A DNA stretch of 64,000 nucleotides from Buttiauxella agrestis ATCC 33320 (lineage in GTDB: Bacteria > Pseudomonadota > Gammaproteobacteria > Enterobacterales > Enterobacteriaceae), in the NCBI GenBank assembly GCA_024169445.1, contig JALKFA010000001.1:3472001-3536000 (forward strand), in the 5' to 3' direction. Below are positions 1 through 9,842 of this stretch, piece by piece (within the stretch, counting starts at the first letter, position 1; each line of letters opens with the position of its first letter). The notes under the pieces were generated by a model. It saw nothing but the letters and a program-made list of their open reading frames with translations, ran no database searches and was not told where the DNA came from. The position numbers and the translations under genes were made by a program.

Positions 1-732
1 GCCGGGCATGCTTTCCAGCATGCTGCGTGGCATCAATGCAATGCCTGCCCCCGCTATGACACACGCCAGCATGCCGTGGTACGACTCCATTTCGTGAATT
101 TTACCGGGTGCTGATTGCTGGCTGTGAAACCAGCTTTCGAAATGTCGTCGATACGAGCAGTTGGCGCGAAACGCATAAATACTGGCTTCGCTGACTTGCC
201 GGGCATTGGTAATCATTACGTGGCCCGCAGGGGCGACAATCACCATTTCTTCTTCATAGACCGAAATTCCTTCAAGCGACGGATGCATGACCGGGCCATC
301 GACAAAGGCCGCCGACAAGCGCCCGTCCAGCACACCATCAATTTGATCACCTGACGGGCCTGTGGCGAGCGAAAGCTGAATTTTGGGGAAGCGTTGGTTA
401 AACAACGCTAAAATACCGGGAATGCGCACCGCCGCCGTACTTTCCAGCGAACCGAGCATCAAAAAACCGTGTGGTTCATCGCCTGAAACCGCCATCCGTG
501 CTTCATCAACCAACGCCAGAATGCGTTTGCTGTAGCTGAGAAAACTGTGTCCGGCGGGCGCAAGGCGCAAGCGTTGGTTTTCGCGGATAAACAAATCCAC
601 ACCGAGATCGGCTTCAAGTTGTTTAATACGCGTAGTGAGATTAGACGGTACGCGATGTACCTTCGCCGCCGCGGCGCTGATACTGCCGGTTTCTGCTACC
701 GCATTAAACATTTCAAGTTGCGTAAGATCCAT
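1..732 (-). CDS. yneJ: LysR-family regulator YneJ/PtrR, 3' end cut by window
   Basis: Reading right to left from the ATG at 730-732, the frame stays open to base 1 (244 codons), so the C-terminus lies outside the window. It begins [18 protein letters not shown], a classical N-terminal LysR winged helix, followed by the substrate-binding domain. It is divergent from sad, 101 bp apart, as E. coli yneJ (ptrR) is from sad (yneI). By analogy it controls succinate semialdehyde/putrescine catabolism through sad. The family and neighbourhood support the assignment; direct regulation here is inferred. Confidence 0.9.
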   Translation of the reverse strand, partial: MDLTQLEMFNAVAETGSISAAAAKVHRVPSNLTTRIKQLEADLGVDLFIRENQRLRLAPAGHSFLSYSKRILALVDEARMAVSGDEPHGFLMLGSLESTAAVRIPGILALFNQRFPKIQLSLATGPSGDQIDGVLDGRLSAAFVDGPVMHPSLEGISVYEEEMVIVAPAGHVMITNARQVSEASIYAFRANCSYRRHFESWFHSQQSAPGKIHEMESYHGMLACVIAGAGIALMPRSMLESMPG

Positions 733-833
733 AAAGCTTTCTCGATTCGTGAATGACTCACTCATTATTATTCATTTTTCATGATTGTCACGGGCGATTA
801 AGGTGAGGGCATCAACTGAACTCTGGGGGCATT

Positions 834-2210
834 ATGAACACACACGCTATTTCCATTAATCCGGCTAACGGTGAGCAACTGTCAGCCACACCTTTTGAGT
901 CGGCTCAACAGTTAGATAACGCGCTGGCGGGGAATCATGCGGCGTTTAACCTCTGGCGGCAGGTGTCGCTGGCGGGTCGTGCAGAGAAATTACAGGCTCT
1001 TGGTACGGCACTTCGCAACAATGCGGAAGCTTTAGCGCAAATGATCACCGCTGAAATGGGCAAGCCCATTGTTCAGGCGCGTGGCGAAGTGGCTAAATCG
1101 GCAAATTTATGTGACTGGTATGCCGAACACGGCCCGGCGATGCTGGCGACCGAAAGTACACCAGTGGAAAACCAACAGGCGGTGATTGAATACCGTCCTC
1201 TGGGTGCGATTTTGGCTGTGATGCCGTGGAACTTCCCATTCTGGCAAGTGTTGCGCGGTGCGGTGCCGATTCTTTTGGCAGGGAACAGTTATGTACTGAA
1301 ACATGCACCAAATGTGATGGGAAGTGCGCGACTGATCAAACAGTTGTTCAGCGAAGCGGGCTTCCCTGAAGGGGTGTTTGAAGTGATCAATGTGACACCT
1401 GAAGGTGTGAGCCGGGCGATTAACGACGCGCGGATTGCAGCGGTTACCGTCACTGGTAGTGGGCGAGCGGGGGCTGCGATTGGCGCGCAAGCCGGTGCTG
1501 CGTTGAAAAAATGTGTACTGGAGTTAGGAGGTTCCGATCCCTTTATCGTGCTGAATGACGCAGATCTTAATGAAGCCGTTAAAGCGGCTGTCGCCGGGCG
1601 TTATCAGAATACTGGACAAGTTTGTGCAGCGGCCAAACGCTTCATTATTGAGGCAGGAATTGTTGACGTATTCACGAAGCAGTTCGTTGCGGCAGTACAA
1701 GCTTTAAAAATGGGCGATCCCACTGACGAAACCACCTACATTGGGCCGATGGCGCGTTATGATTTGCGTGATGAGCTGTATCACCAGGTTACAGTGTCAC
1801 TTAAACAGGGGGCGAACTTACTACTTGGCGGTGAGAAAGTGGCGGGTAAGGGCAATTTCTATGCGCCAACCGTTCTGGGGAATGTCACGCCAGAGATGGT
1901 GGCATTTCGTGAAGAATTGTTTGGCCCAGTCGCCACGATTACCGTCGCCCGTGATGCCGAACATGCGCTGGAACTGGCTAATGACAGTGACTTTGGGCTT
2001 TCAGCCACCGTATTTACCACCAATAGCCAACTCGCAGAAGAATTTGCCGCACGCCTTGAATGTGGCGGTGTGTTTATTAATGGCTACAGCGCCAGCGACC
2101 CACGCGTGGCATTTGGCGGCGTGAAGAAAAGTGGTTTTGGCCGCGAGCTTTCCCATTTTGGTCTGCATGAGTTTTGTAATGTGCAAACTGTATGGAAAGA
2201 CCGGCGTTAG
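834..2210 (+). CDS. sad: NAD(P)-dependent succinate semialdehyde dehydrogenase Sad
   Basis: Cytoplasmic aldehyde dehydrogenase of 458 residues, about the length of E. coli Sad (YneI). It oxidises succinate semialdehyde to succinate at the end of GABA/putrescine breakdown. Visible family motifs are MPWNFPFWQ in the cofactor domain, the VLELGGSDPF glutamate motif and the catalytic cysteine in NTGQVCAAAKR; FGGVKKSGFGRE closes the protein. The start ATG follows a G-rich ribosome site (CTGGGGG). It is divergent from the LysR gene and followed 80 bp later by glsB, the same order as in E. coli. Confidence 0.95.
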   Translation: MNTHAISINPANGEQLSATPFESAQQLDNALAGNHAAFNLWRQVSLAGRAEKLQALGTALRNNAEALAQMITAEMGKPIVQARGEVAKSANLCDWYAEHGPAMLATESTPVENQQAVIEYRPLGAILAVMPWNFPFWQVLRGAVPILLAGNSYVLKHAPNVMGSARLIKQLFSEAGFPEGVFEVINVTPEGVSRAINDARIAAVTVTGSGRAGAAIGAQAGAALKKCVLELGGSDPFIVLNDADLNEAVKAAVAGRYQNTGQVCAAAKRFIIEAGIVDVFTKQFVAAVQALKMGDPTDETTYIGPMARYDLRDELYHQVTVSLKQGANLLLGGEKVAGKGNFYAPTVLGNVTPEMVAFREELFGPVATITVARDAEHALELANDSDFGLSATVFTTNSQLAEEFAARLECGGVFINGYSASDPRVAFGGVKKSGFGRELSHFGLHEFCNVQTVWKDRR

Positions 2211-2245
2211 TTTCGGGTTTTCACCTGCCTGCAACGAACGCAGTC

Positions 2246-2276
2246 TGATATACTGGCGGGCGTAAAATACCCGCCA
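2246..2276 (+). promoter_or_regulatory. glsB extended -10 promoter and 5' hairpin
   Basis: TGATATACT at 2246-2254 is a perfect extended -10 element (TGN plus TATACT). Immediately after it TGGCGGG (2254-2260) pairs with CCCGCCA (2270-2276), giving a 7-bp hairpin at the predicted 5' end of the mRNA. The ribosome site CAGGAG (2279-2284) follows three bases later. A 5'-end hairpin commonly stabilises a transcript; an effect on translation initiation is also possible. Confidence 0.55.
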
Positions 2277-2290
2277 TTCAGGAGTTTGCA

Positions 2291-3217
2291 GTGCCAGGTT
2301 TGTTAGATAATCAATTACTCGAAGATATTCTGGCGCAGGTTCGGCCACTCATTGGTCAGGGTAAAGTCGCTGATTATATTCCCGCACTGGCTGAAGTTCC
2401 GGGCAATAAACTGGGGATTTCCGTTTGTACCGTCGACGGTGAAGTCTTCAGCGCCGGAGATGCCGCAGAACGCTTCTCGATTCAATCTATTTCAAAAGTG
2501 CTCAGCCTGGCGCTGGCGATGGCGCGTTATGATGAGCACGAAATCTGGCAGCGCGTGGGTAAAGAGCCTTCGGGGCAGCCTTTCAATTCATTACTCCAGT
2601 TAGAACTTGAACAGGGAAAACCCCGTAACCCGTTTATTAATGCCGGGGCATTGGTAGTGTGCGACATGCTGCAAACACGCCTGAGTGCGCCGAAACAGCG
2701 CATGCTGGAAGTGGTGCGCGCAATAGCCCAACAACCCGATCTGGCCTATGACAGCCGCGTTGCGAAATCTGAATTCGAGCATTCGGCGCGTAATGCTGCC
2801 ATCGCCTGGCTGATGAAATCATTTGGTAATTTCGATAACGATGTGATTACCGTCCTGCAGAATTATTTCCACTATTGCGCACTAAAAATGAGCTGCAATG
2901 AACTGGCGAAAACTTTCTTATTTCTGGCAAATCAAGGGTGTGCATTACACCTTGATGAGCCAATTATTAGTGCACAACAAGCCCGACAAATAAATGCGTT
3001 AATGGTGACCAGTGGAATGTACGATGGTGCGGGTGAGTTTGCCTATCGAGTGGGTATGCCTGGTAAATCCGGTGTTGGCGGCGGCATTATTGCCATCGTT
3101 CCGCATGAGATGTCTATTGCGGTCTGGTGCCCGGAACTGGATACCTCGGGTAACTCGTTAGCCGGAACGGCCGCGCTGGAAATCCTCGCACAGCGGATTG
3201 GCCGATCAATCTTTTAA
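2291..3217 (+). CDS. glsB: glutaminase GlsB
   Basis: Serine-dependent beta-lactamase-fold glutaminase of 308 residues, the same length as E. coli GlsB (YneH). It hydrolyses L-glutamine to glutamate and ammonia in the cytoplasm. The catalytic SxxK motif is in [15 protein letters not shown]; the [10 protein letters not shown] and [12 protein letters not shown] segments are also family hallmarks. The start is GTG, supported by the CAGGAG site just upstream and by the conserved N-terminus. It sits between sad and the GGDEF gene with its own apparent promoter. Confidence 0.95.
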   Translation: MPGLLDNQLLEDILAQVRPLIGQGKVADYIPALAEVPGNKLGISVCTVDGEVFSAGDAAERFSIQSISKVLSLALAMARYDEHEIWQRVGKEPSGQPFNSLLQLELEQGKPRNPFINAGALVVCDMLQTRLSAPKQRMLEVVRAIAQQPDLAYDSRVAKSEFEHSARNAAIAWLMKSFGNFDNDVITVLQNYFHYCALKMSCNELAKTFLFLANQGCALHLDEPIISAQQARQINALMVTSGMYDGAGEFAYRVGMPGKSGVGGGIIAIVPHEMSIAVWCPELDTSGNSLAGTAALEILAQRIGRSIF

Positions 3218-3285
3218 ACTTAAGCTAAAATTTATTTTTGCACTCATTCAGGTGTATTAACTCTCTAAGCAGTGCATACATAAAT

Positions 3286-4740
3286 ATGAATCAAAAAAGC
3301 ATATCTATTCAAAAGCAGATGACGTTATTTTCACCTAAAAAACGCCTGGCGAATGCCGTTAATATATTTGTCATTACCACGCTGTTCTATTTTTTCGGCG
3401 CGTCACTTCGCCTGATTGATGAACTGTCGCTGTTCTGGCCGCTCAACGCGGTGCTGGCGGCGGTGTTTGTCCGCCACCCGTTCCTGAACCGGCCTGTTTA
3501 TTATGTTGTCAGCTATAGTGCGATGGTGGTTTACGACGTCGTCACCACCCACTGGGGATGGCAATCGGCGATAATAAACCTCTCTAACATGGTATTTATT
3601 ATTATCGTCGCCCGCTTATTACTGCGATATTCCAGAACCCAGGATGAAAACAATTGGGCGCTTAATGCGTTTAATCTTTTTTATACCTGTTTGATTGGTG
3701 CCGTTCTCAGCTCTTTATTAGGCTCCATTGGCTCAACTGGCCCATCATCTGATTATCGTCACTTTATTTCGCTGTTCGCTGACTGGTTTAGCGAACAGTT
3801 TTCGACGGGTGTGTTAATGATGCCGTTTTTGCTAATGACCAAATGGCCGCAGTGGAAGGCGTTGCCCGCTTTGCAGTTGTCGAAACTCTACCCATTGCTT
3901 GGCGTTGTCATTTCAATTCTTGCTTCGGTGGTGATTGGCGGTGCCGGTAGCCTGGCGTTCCCGTTACCCGCGCTTATCTGGTGTGCCATTCGTTATCCAT
4001 TGCCGGTGACGGCGTTGCTGACGCTATTAACCGGTGGGGCAGAGATTATTCTGCTGGCAAATTCGATTGTTGCGCTTTCCCCCGATACCCCGTTGGTAGT
4101 GAGTGAGATGTTCTCTGCCCGTCTGGGAATCGCCACGATGGCGATTTGCCCGCTAATTGTTTCCGTCAGTGTAGATGCAATCAATCGGCTGATTAAGCAA
4201 ACCTCGCTGCGTGCGGATTATGACTACCTTACTGGCGTTTATTCCCGTTCAGGTCTGTATGAAGCGTTGAAAAACACCGTACCACTGAACCATCAACCTG
4301 AGCAAAAACTCTGCGTGATGTTGCTGGATATCGACTATTTCAAACGTATTAATGATAACCACGGCCATGAATGTGGCGATGTGGTGTTGGCTGCTTTCGC
4401 CCGGCGTTTATCCGAAATCGTCGGTGAAACAGGGCTGGTCGCGCGTCTTGGCGGTGAGGAGTTTGTGGTGGCCTGTAGCACGGATACCGAACAAAAAGGG
4501 TATGCCATCGCGGAGCAAATCCGTAAGGATATTGAACGCACCGCGTTTCGTTACCAGCAACAAACTCTGTTTATCACCGTCAGTATTGGCCTTGCAACAA
4601 CGACTCCAGGACAACAAACGCTTCTCGATGCGTTTAACTCGCAGCTCGCGCAAGCGGATAAGTACCTGTATTTGTCCAAGCGCAACGGGCGCAACCAGAC
4701 CAGCAGAGCGTCGTTGAGCGAGTTCGTTATTAATAGTTAG
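3286..4740 (+). CDS. dgcF: MASE1-type membrane diguanylate cyclase (DgcF/YneF-like)
   Basis: Predicted inner-membrane enzyme making cyclic di-GMP from two GTP. The N-terminal ~300 residues are a run of hydrophobic helices of MASE1 type. The C-terminal GGDEF domain carries an intact GGEEF active site in ARLGGEEFVVAC, plus DIDYFKRIND. The ATG at 3286 gives 484 residues; an in-frame TTG at 3238 would add 16 residues but lacks a good ribosome site. The position between glsB and uxaB matches E. coli yneF. The RxxD inhibitory site was not identified with certainty. Confidence 0.85.
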   Translation: MNQKSISIQKQMTLFSPKKRLANAVNIFVITTLFYFFGASLRLIDELSLFWPLNAVLAAVFVRHPFLNRPVYYVVSYSAMVVYDVVTTHWGWQSAIINLSNMVFIIIVARLLLRYSRTQDENNWALNAFNLFYTCLIGAVLSSLLGSIGSTGPSSDYRHFISLFADWFSEQFSTGVLMMPFLLMTKWPQWKALPALQLSKLYPLLGVVISILASVVIGGAGSLAFPLPALIWCAIRYPLPVTALLTLLTGGAEIILLANSIVALSPDTPLVVSEMFSARLGIATMAICPLIVSVSVDAINRLIKQTSLRADYDYLTGVYSRSGLYEALKNTVPLNHQPEQKLCVMLLDIDYFKRINDNHGHECGDVVLAAFARRLSEIVGETGLVARLGGEEFVVACSTDTEQKGYAIAEQIRKDIERTAFRYQQQTLFITVSIGLATTTPGQQTLLDAFNSQLAQADKYLYLSKRNGRNQTSRASLSEFVINS

Positions 4741-4763
4741 TGTGATGAGGCCGACATTTTATT

Positions 4764-4797
4764 AGTTGTCGTACCAAAAATAATTGGTATAACAACT
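4764..4797 (+). promoter_or_regulatory. candidate ExuR/UxuR operator of uxaB
   Basis: A 34-bp dyad: AGTTGT, 3 bp, ACCAA, 6 bp (aaataa), TTGGT, 3 bp, ACAACT. Each arm resembles the TTGGTATACCAA-type box bound by the GntR regulators ExuR and UxuR in enterobacteria. It lies about 100 bp upstream of uxaB, a known member of the ExuR regulon in E. coli. Similar boxes occur near 25010 and 25416 upstream of the other galacturonide genes. Confidence 0.65.
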
Positions 4798-4894
4798 CTT
4801 GTTTGATCAAAACGGGGTTTCACTTTGTTGGGTTCTGATAATTTGTTTGGGATATTTCTAGTCGTTCATCCTGTACACACCAAGGAACAACATA

Positions 4895-6346
4895 GTGAAA
4901 ACTCTAAATCGTCATGATTTCCCTGGCGCTCAATATCCTGAACGTATTATCCAGTTTGGTGAGGGCAACTTCCTGCGCGCTTTCATTGACTGGCAAGTCG
5001 ATTTACTCAATGAACATACGGACTTAAATGCGGGCGTGGTGATTGTACGTCCGATCGACAGTGCATTCCCACCGTCGTTATCAACCCAGGATGGGCTTTA
5101 CACCACGGTTATCCGTGGCCTGAACGAGCAGGGCGAAGCGGTAAGTGACGCACGTCTGATTCGCTCAGTAAACAGAGAAATCAACGTCTATCAAGAGTAC
5201 GACGCGTTCCTTAAGCTGGCACATAACCCAGAGATGCGTTTTGTGTTCTCCAACACCACCGAAGCGGGTATCAGCTACCACGCGGGCGATAAATTTGCAG
5301 ATGCGCCAGCGGTAAGCTATCCGGCTAAACTGACCCGTTTGCTGTTTGAACGTTTCAGCCATTTCAACGGTGCGGTCGATAAAGGCTGGGTGATCATTCC
5401 TTGCGAACTGATCGACTATAACGGCGATGCACTGCAAGAGTTGGTGCTGCGTTACGCGCAAGAATGGGCACTGCCAGCAGCATTCATTCAATGGCTGAAT
5501 GACGCCAACACCTTCTGTTCAACACTGGTTGACCGTATCGTGACCGGTTACCCGCGCGACGAAGCTGCCGAGATTGAAAATTCACTCGGTTATAAAGATA
5601 GTTTCCTCGCGGCGGCAGAACACTTCTACCTGTTCGTGATTCAGGGGCCGGCATCTTTGGCTCAGGAACTGCGCTTGGATAAATTCCCGCTGAACGTGCT
5701 GATTGTTGATGACATTAAGCCTTATAAAGAACGCAAGGTAGCGATCCTCAACGGTGCTCACACCGCACTGGTTCCGGTTGCGTATCTGGCAGGCTTGAAT
5801 ACCGTTGGCGAAGCCATGAACGATGCCGAAGTGTGTGGTTTTGTGGAAAAAACCATTGCGGAAGAGATTATTCCTGTCCTGGATTTGCCGCGCGACGAAT
5901 TACAGTCATTCGCCCAGGCGGTCACCAGCCGTTTCCAGAACCCGTATATTCAGCACCAGTTGTTATCCATCGCGCTGAATGGCATGACTAAATTCCGCAC
6001 CCGTATTCTGCCGCAATTGCTGGCGGGCCAGCAGGCGAGCGGGACATTGCCTCCGCGTCTGACTTTCGCACTGGCGGCACTGATTGCCTTCTATAAGGGC
6101 GAACGCAACAACGAAAGCTATCCATTGCAGGATGACGAGCATTGGTTGGTTCGTTATCAACAGCTTTGGACATCACTGGGCGACAAGCAAATCACCGTGC
6201 AGCAACTGGTTGAGGCCGTGTTAAGCGACAGCGATCATTGGGGCCAGGATTTGACTCAAGCCGCGGGTCTGGTGGCTAAAGTTAGCGAAGATTTGCAGGT
6301 TATTCTGAGCCAGGGCATGCGTGCTGCGGTTGCTCGTTACTGCTAA
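4895..6346 (+). CDS. uxaB: tagaturonate reductase (altronate oxidoreductase) UxaB
   Basis: NADH-dependent reductase of 483 residues converting D-tagaturonate to D-altronate in the galacturonate branch of hexuronate catabolism. The start is GTG with AAGGAA upstream; the N-terminus [15 protein letters not shown] matches E. coli UxaB closely. [13 protein letters not shown] is the nucleotide-binding start, and [18 protein letters not shown] is a hallmark of the mannitol dehydrogenase/UxaB family. It is monocistronic, with an ExuR-like dyad upstream and REP-like repeats downstream. It links to the GH28/transporter genes near 22-25 kb. Confidence 0.96.
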   Translation: MKTLNRHDFPGAQYPERIIQFGEGNFLRAFIDWQVDLLNEHTDLNAGVVIVRPIDSAFPPSLSTQDGLYTTVIRGLNEQGEAVSDARLIRSVNREINVYQEYDAFLKLAHNPEMRFVFSNTTEAGISYHAGDKFADAPAVSYPAKLTRLLFERFSHFNGAVDKGWVIIPCELIDYNGDALQELVLRYAQEWALPAAFIQWLNDANTFCSTLVDRIVTGYPRDEAAEIENSLGYKDSFLAAAEHFYLFVIQGPASLAQELRLDKFPLNVLIVDDIKPYKERKVAILNGAHTALVPVAYLAGLNTVGEAMNDAEVCGFVEKTIAEEIIPVLDLPRDELQSFAQAVTSRFQNPYIQHQLLSIALNGMTKFRTRILPQLLAGQQASGTLPPRLTFALAALIAFYKGERNNESYPLQDDEHWLVRYQQLWTSLGDKQITVQQLVEAVLSDSDHWGQDLTQAAGLVAKVSEDLQVILSQGMRAAVARYC

Positions 6347-6360
6347 GCATCAAAAAATGT

Positions 6361-6553
6361 GGTGGATGGCGCTGCGCTTATCCACCCTACAAAACCGGTT
6401 AACTTGTGGCTTGATTGGTGGATGGCGCTTGCGCTTATCCACCCTACAAAACCGGTTAACTTGTGGCTTGATTGGTGGATGACGCTGCGCTTATCCACCC
6501 TACAAAACCAGTAATCATGCGGTTTGTAGGTCTGATAAGTGCAGCGCCATCCA
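6361..6553. repeat. REP-like palindromic units between uxaB and dsbG
   Basis: Three direct copies of a unit with core GGTGGATGGCGCTGCGCTTA followed by TCCACCCTAC begin at 6361, 6417 and 6474. The first two are 56-57 bp long and nearly identical, including the spacer ACCGGTTAACTTGTGGCTTG. A diverged inverted copy lies at 6521-6553. Each core can fold as GTGGAT...ATCCAC. The cluster separates convergent genes, the typical place for extragenic palindromes that stabilise mRNA ends. It is not CRISPR: the spacers are also repeated. Confidence 0.8.
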
Positions 6554-6564
6554 ACAAAATCCCT

Positions 6565-7329
6565 TTATTTATCGTCGCCCATAATGGTTTTCATGGTGGC
6601 TTCGTCAGGCAGACCCTGATGTTGTTGCAGGCGCCCGTCTTTGTTCAGGTAGTAAATGGACGGTGTGGCGCTGCCGCCCAGTTCGTCCATTAATGCCAGG
6701 TTGTTTTCAAGAGCTTTGGTGATTTCTGGTTTGATGGTCGCAGGGACGTTTAACGTCATTTTGCCCTTGCTGTTTTCATATTCCGCCAGCGTTTTTGCCG
6801 GGTCGTCAGACATCATAATGGCTGCGGCTTTTTGACCGCTATCCGGGCGCAACATCCCAACCATTAAGACACGCAGTTGTACTTTGCCGGAACTCAACCA
6901 CGGTTGTGCGTTGAGCCAAAACTGGGTGCAATACGGGCAGTAAGGATCGGCAAAGGCATAAACAATCTGCGGGGCGTCAGCTTTACCTGCTGCGATCCAG
7001 TGATTTTTCTCGAGTTTTTGCCACATCTCTTTAGCCATCGGCGCATAAACCCATTTCTCTACCTGAGCATCGCTGAGGTTTTTACCGCTGGCATCGACCA
7101 GATTTCCCATAATCGCATGCTGTTTATCCGGGGTCAGGAACACGGTAGTGCCTTGTCCCTGAAACTGCATCACATAGCCTGGTAAGTCACCTGGACCTTT
7201 AAATTCACCTTTCAGTTCAAATCCTTGCTGCTGTAAGGCGCTAATCGGGGCAGGGAGTTTAGCATCCGTAGCCAGCGCAGAAGTGCTGGTGAGGAGTGCA
7301 AGCGACAGGGTCCATACTGCATGTTTCAT
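6565..7329 (-). CDS. dsbG: thiol:disulfide interchange protein DsbG
   Basis: Periplasmic disulfide isomerase/reductase of 254 residues that protects and repairs single cysteines and works with DsbD. A signal peptide is visible (residues 1-20, ending SALA). The N-terminal dimerisation domain is followed by a thioredoxin fold with the CPYC active site at residues 131-134 and a cis-proline TP in GGSATPSIYYL. AAGGATTAGATA precedes the ATG. E. coli DsbG has the same motif and nearly the same size. Confidence 0.93.
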   Translation of the reverse strand: MKHAVWTLSLALLTSTSALATDAKLPAPISALQQQGFELKGEFKGPGDLPGYVMQFQGQGTTVFLTPDKQHAIMGNLVDASGKNLSDAQVEKWVYAPMAKEMWQKLEKNHWIAAGKADAPQIVYAFADPYCPYCTQFWLNAQPWLSSGKVQLRVLMVGMLRPDSGQKAAAIMMSDDPAKTLAEYENSKGKMTLNVPATIKPEITKALENNLALMDELGGSATPSIYYLNKDGRLQQHQGLPDEATMKTIMGDDK

Positions 7330-7474
7330 TATCTAATCCTTTTCATTCTTTTGATGAATGTACGCCTCGCCAGGATACCTGCCGTCGGCCAGGAAGGAAA
7401 GTTATCGATTAGAAAGATGAACGGGCGTTAATTTGCTATCGTATGCGCCATTATTCAGATTCATTGGACGCATT

Positions 7475-7765
7475 ATGACCCACTCATCGAAAGACCCTCT
7501 GCACGGCATGACACTTGAAGCCATTGTGAATGCTTTAGTTGCACGTTTTGGATGGGAAGAGCTGGCAAAACGCATCAACATCAATTGTTTTAAAAGTGAC
7601 CCAAGCGTGAAATCCAGCCTTAAGTTTCTACGCCGTACCCCATGGGCGCGTAAAGAAGTCGAAGATTTGTATCTTGATTCTTTAGAAGACGAAAAAGTTG
7701 CTCAAAAAGAACCCCCTGCTGATAGCCCGTGGGCAAATTGGCAGAGTAAAAAAGGGCAGGAATAA
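7475..7765 (+). CDS. VF530 family small DNA-binding protein
   Basis: A 96-residue protein from the ATG at 7475. It contains [20 protein letters not shown], then [20 protein letters not shown] and [11 protein letters not shown], which together mark the VF530 (DUF2132) family. Members are small conserved proteins with a fold related to DNA-binding domains; the physiological role is unknown. A longer start at 7433 is in frame but unlikely. It stands alone, divergent from dsbG and convergent with the ABC permease. Confidence 0.8.
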   Translation: MTHSSKDPLHGMTLEAIVNALVARFGWEELAKRININCFKSDPSVKSSLKFLRRTPWARKEVEDLYLDSLEDEKVAQKEPPADSPWANWQSKKGQE

Positions 7766-7804
7766 CGATTCACAGCGGGGACTGCAATTTGTGGTTCCTG
7801 ATCC

Positions 7805-8809
7805 TTAGCTCCCTCTACGCAACATGATAACCAACACAAACATTCCGCCAACACCTGCGGTGATAATCCCGATTGGCAGTTCCTGTGGAGCAATGAGTGT
7901 TCGGCTCAACAAATCTCCGGCAGACAGCAGGATTGCGCCCAGGATGCCAACCAGCGGCAATAATCTGCGATGCCGCACGCCAGCAAATGGTCGTGCCAAA
8001 TGAGGTACCATCAACCCCACAAAACCAATGACACCGGTGAGTGAAACGAAGATTGCTGTCGCCATTGAGCAACAAAGAAAGACTTCACTACGCAGGCGTG
8101 TCACGTTAATGCCCAACGAACAGGCAGTCTGTTCACCCGCCAGCAAGCCATCCAGTGAACGCCAGCGTAGTGAAATGAATACGATAAGCAGAAGCAGGGC
8201 GATGGCGGCAAAGCCAAGGTTATCCCAGCGCGCCAAACCCAGCCCCCCTAACGCCCAAAACAGGGCATGACTGGCAGTGCGTTGGTCGCCGGAAAAAATC
8301 AGATAATTAGTGAGCGCACCAAACAAAAATGACACTGCCAGCCCGCAAATAATCAACTTCTCTGTCCCTTTATGCGACTGAGACATAAAGATAATCATCA
8401 CCGCTGCCGCAGAAAGCATCCCGCCAGCAAACGCGGCGATGGGCAAAGTCCACATGCCAAGAGTGCTGCCAAGACGGGTGGTCACCAGCACAACACCCGC
8501 AGAAGCGCCAGAAGACAAGCCAAAGAGAAAAGGGTCAGCCAGGTCGTTACGCGTGGTGGTTTGTAGCAGCGAACCGACCAGCGCCAGGCCTGCTCCAGCC
8601 ATCATTCCCAGTAACGTGCGCGGTACACGCAACTCCAGCACGATGCTTTTTATCATCGGCGAGACTTCACCTGGCATTAAATCCAGTGCGGTCAACACGT
8701 CGGATAAAGAGAGCGGCACGCTGCCTTTCGCCACGTTTGCCAGTGTTAAACCCGCCAACATAAACGGCGCAATAATCCACACCACTAAAAATCGTTTATC
8801 GGCGTACAT
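7805..8809 (-). CDS. FecCD/BtuC-family ABC importer permease
   Basis: Inner-membrane permease of 334 residues with about ten helices. Family segments are visible: LRVPRTLLGMMAGAGLALVG, GLSSGASAGVV, FVGLMVPHLAR near the coupling helix and ELPIGIITAGVGG at the C-terminus. It forms a type II importer for iron-siderophore, haem or corrinoid compounds with the adjacent binding protein and ATPase. Its ATG overlaps the stop of the binding-protein gene (TGATG), indicating translational coupling. The substrate cannot be read from sequence. Confidence 0.88.
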   Translation of the reverse strand: MYADKRFLVVWIIAPFMLAGLTLANVAKGSVPLSLSDVLTALDLMPGEVSPMIKSIVLELRVPRTLLGMMAGAGLALVGSLLQTTTRNDLADPFLFGLSSGASAGVVLVTTRLGSTLGMWTLPIAAFAGGMLSAAAVMIIFMSQSHKGTEKLIICGLAVSFLFGALTNYLIFSGDQRTASHALFWALGGLGLARWDNLGFAAIALLLLIVFISLRWRSLDGLLAGEQTACSLGINVTRLRSEVFLCCSMATAIFVSLTGVIGFVGLMVPHLARPFAGVRHRRLLPLVGILGAILLSAGDLLSRTLIAPQELPIGIITAGVGGMFVLVIMLRRGS

Positions 8810-9765
8810 CAGTTGAATGCGCCAGGGTAAAGCGCATGGGCGACTTTGCCGATCGCGGTGATATTGGCAGGGCCGGGCGTCAGCTCCTGGTATTTAAGTT
8901 TCAGGTAGCGGTGATGAATAACGGCTGGCGTGTTTTTCATTAACGGATGCTGTTCGAGGTACTGCTGTAACTTGTCAGCTCCACCATTAAAATCTGACTG
9001 ATAGTCCACCAGAATAATGAACTCAGGCTCGGTCGCGGCGACACTTTCCCAGTTGCTGAATGCCCAACTTTTGTTCAGCGTATCCATGACATTTTTACCG
9101 CCAGCAGCTTCGATAATCGCCGTTGGCATGGCGTAAGCCCCGCTGGTATAGGGTTTATCTTCACCGGAGTCGTAAAGAAACACGCGCAGCGGTTTGCGTC
9201 CGGCAGTTTTGTTATTTAAATCGGCAACCTGCTTTTTCCAGCGACTCACCAGTTTTGCTGCATCTTCTGCTTTGCCAAACACTTTACCCAGTCGTTCCAT
9301 ATCGCCGTAAAGCAAATCCATACTGGCGCGTGGGCGGTGGCTATCAACGTGAATACAGCTTTCGCTCAGGATAAGCGTTTTGATATTGAATTTTGCCAGT
9401 GCTTGCGGAGTGACATCACCGCGCAGACCGTAGTTCCAGCCAGCATAAAAGAGGTCAGGCTGGGCAGCCAGCAGGGTTTCCATTGACGGATATTTGGCGG
9501 CAAGCTCAGGAATATCTCCCTGTAATCGCCTAAACGCTGGGATGTTTTTGTACCAGCCAGAAACACCGGTAATGCCAACCATTTTGGGTTGCAGGTGCAG
9601 GTCAAACGCCATTTCGGACAGGTTAATGTCATGAACGACCATGCGTTTAGGGGCTTCGGTAAAGGTCAGCGGTTTTCCGCAGTTATCGACAGTTACCGGA
9701 AAACCAGAGGCACCGGCAGTACCGGTAAGTGCGGCTAACAGTGCCGCAAGCATTAAATTTTTCAC
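8809..9765 (-). CDS. periplasmic substrate-binding protein of FecCD-type importer
   Basis: A 318-residue binding protein with a signal peptide (MKNLMLAALL...GTAGASG) and the two-lobed BtuF/FhuD-like fold: VVHDINLSEMAFDL early and WESVAATEPEFIILVDYQ in the second lobe. The start is GTG at 9765 with AGGAG seven bases upstream; an ATG four codons in is the alternative. The sequence recalls the set annotated as putative F420-0 importers, whose true enterobacterial substrate is unproven, so metallophore or corrinoid is safer. Confidence 0.82.
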   Translation of the reverse strand: MKNLMLAALLAALTGTAGASGFPVTVDNCGKPLTFTEAPKRMVVHDINLSEMAFDLHLQPKMVGITGVSGWYKNIPAFRRLQGDIPELAAKYPSMETLLAAQPDLFYAGWNYGLRGDVTPQALAKFNIKTLILSESCIHVDSHRPRASMDLLYGDMERLGKVFGKAEDAAKLVSRWKKQVADLNNKTAGRKPLRVFLYDSGEDKPYTSGAYAMPTAIIEAAGGKNVMDTLNKSWAFSNWESVAATEPEFIILVDYQSDFNGGADKLQQYLEQHPLMKNTPAVIHHRYLKLKYQELTPGPANITAIGKVAHALYPGAFN

Positions 9766-9842
9766 ACAAACTCCTGATTCATCAGGCGTTGCACCTTACA
9801 GGAATTAATAGTGTGAATGGATTCGATTAGATCAATTAATGA

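Noticed and set aside
3238-3285. TTG start extending the diguanylate cyclase by 16 residues
   Set aside because: No ribosome site is seen and the added residues are unlike the family N-terminus; the ATG at 3286 is preferred.
6361-6553. Short regular repeats as a CRISPR array
   Set aside because: Only three units are present, the spacers are themselves repeated and palindromic, and no cas gene is nearby.
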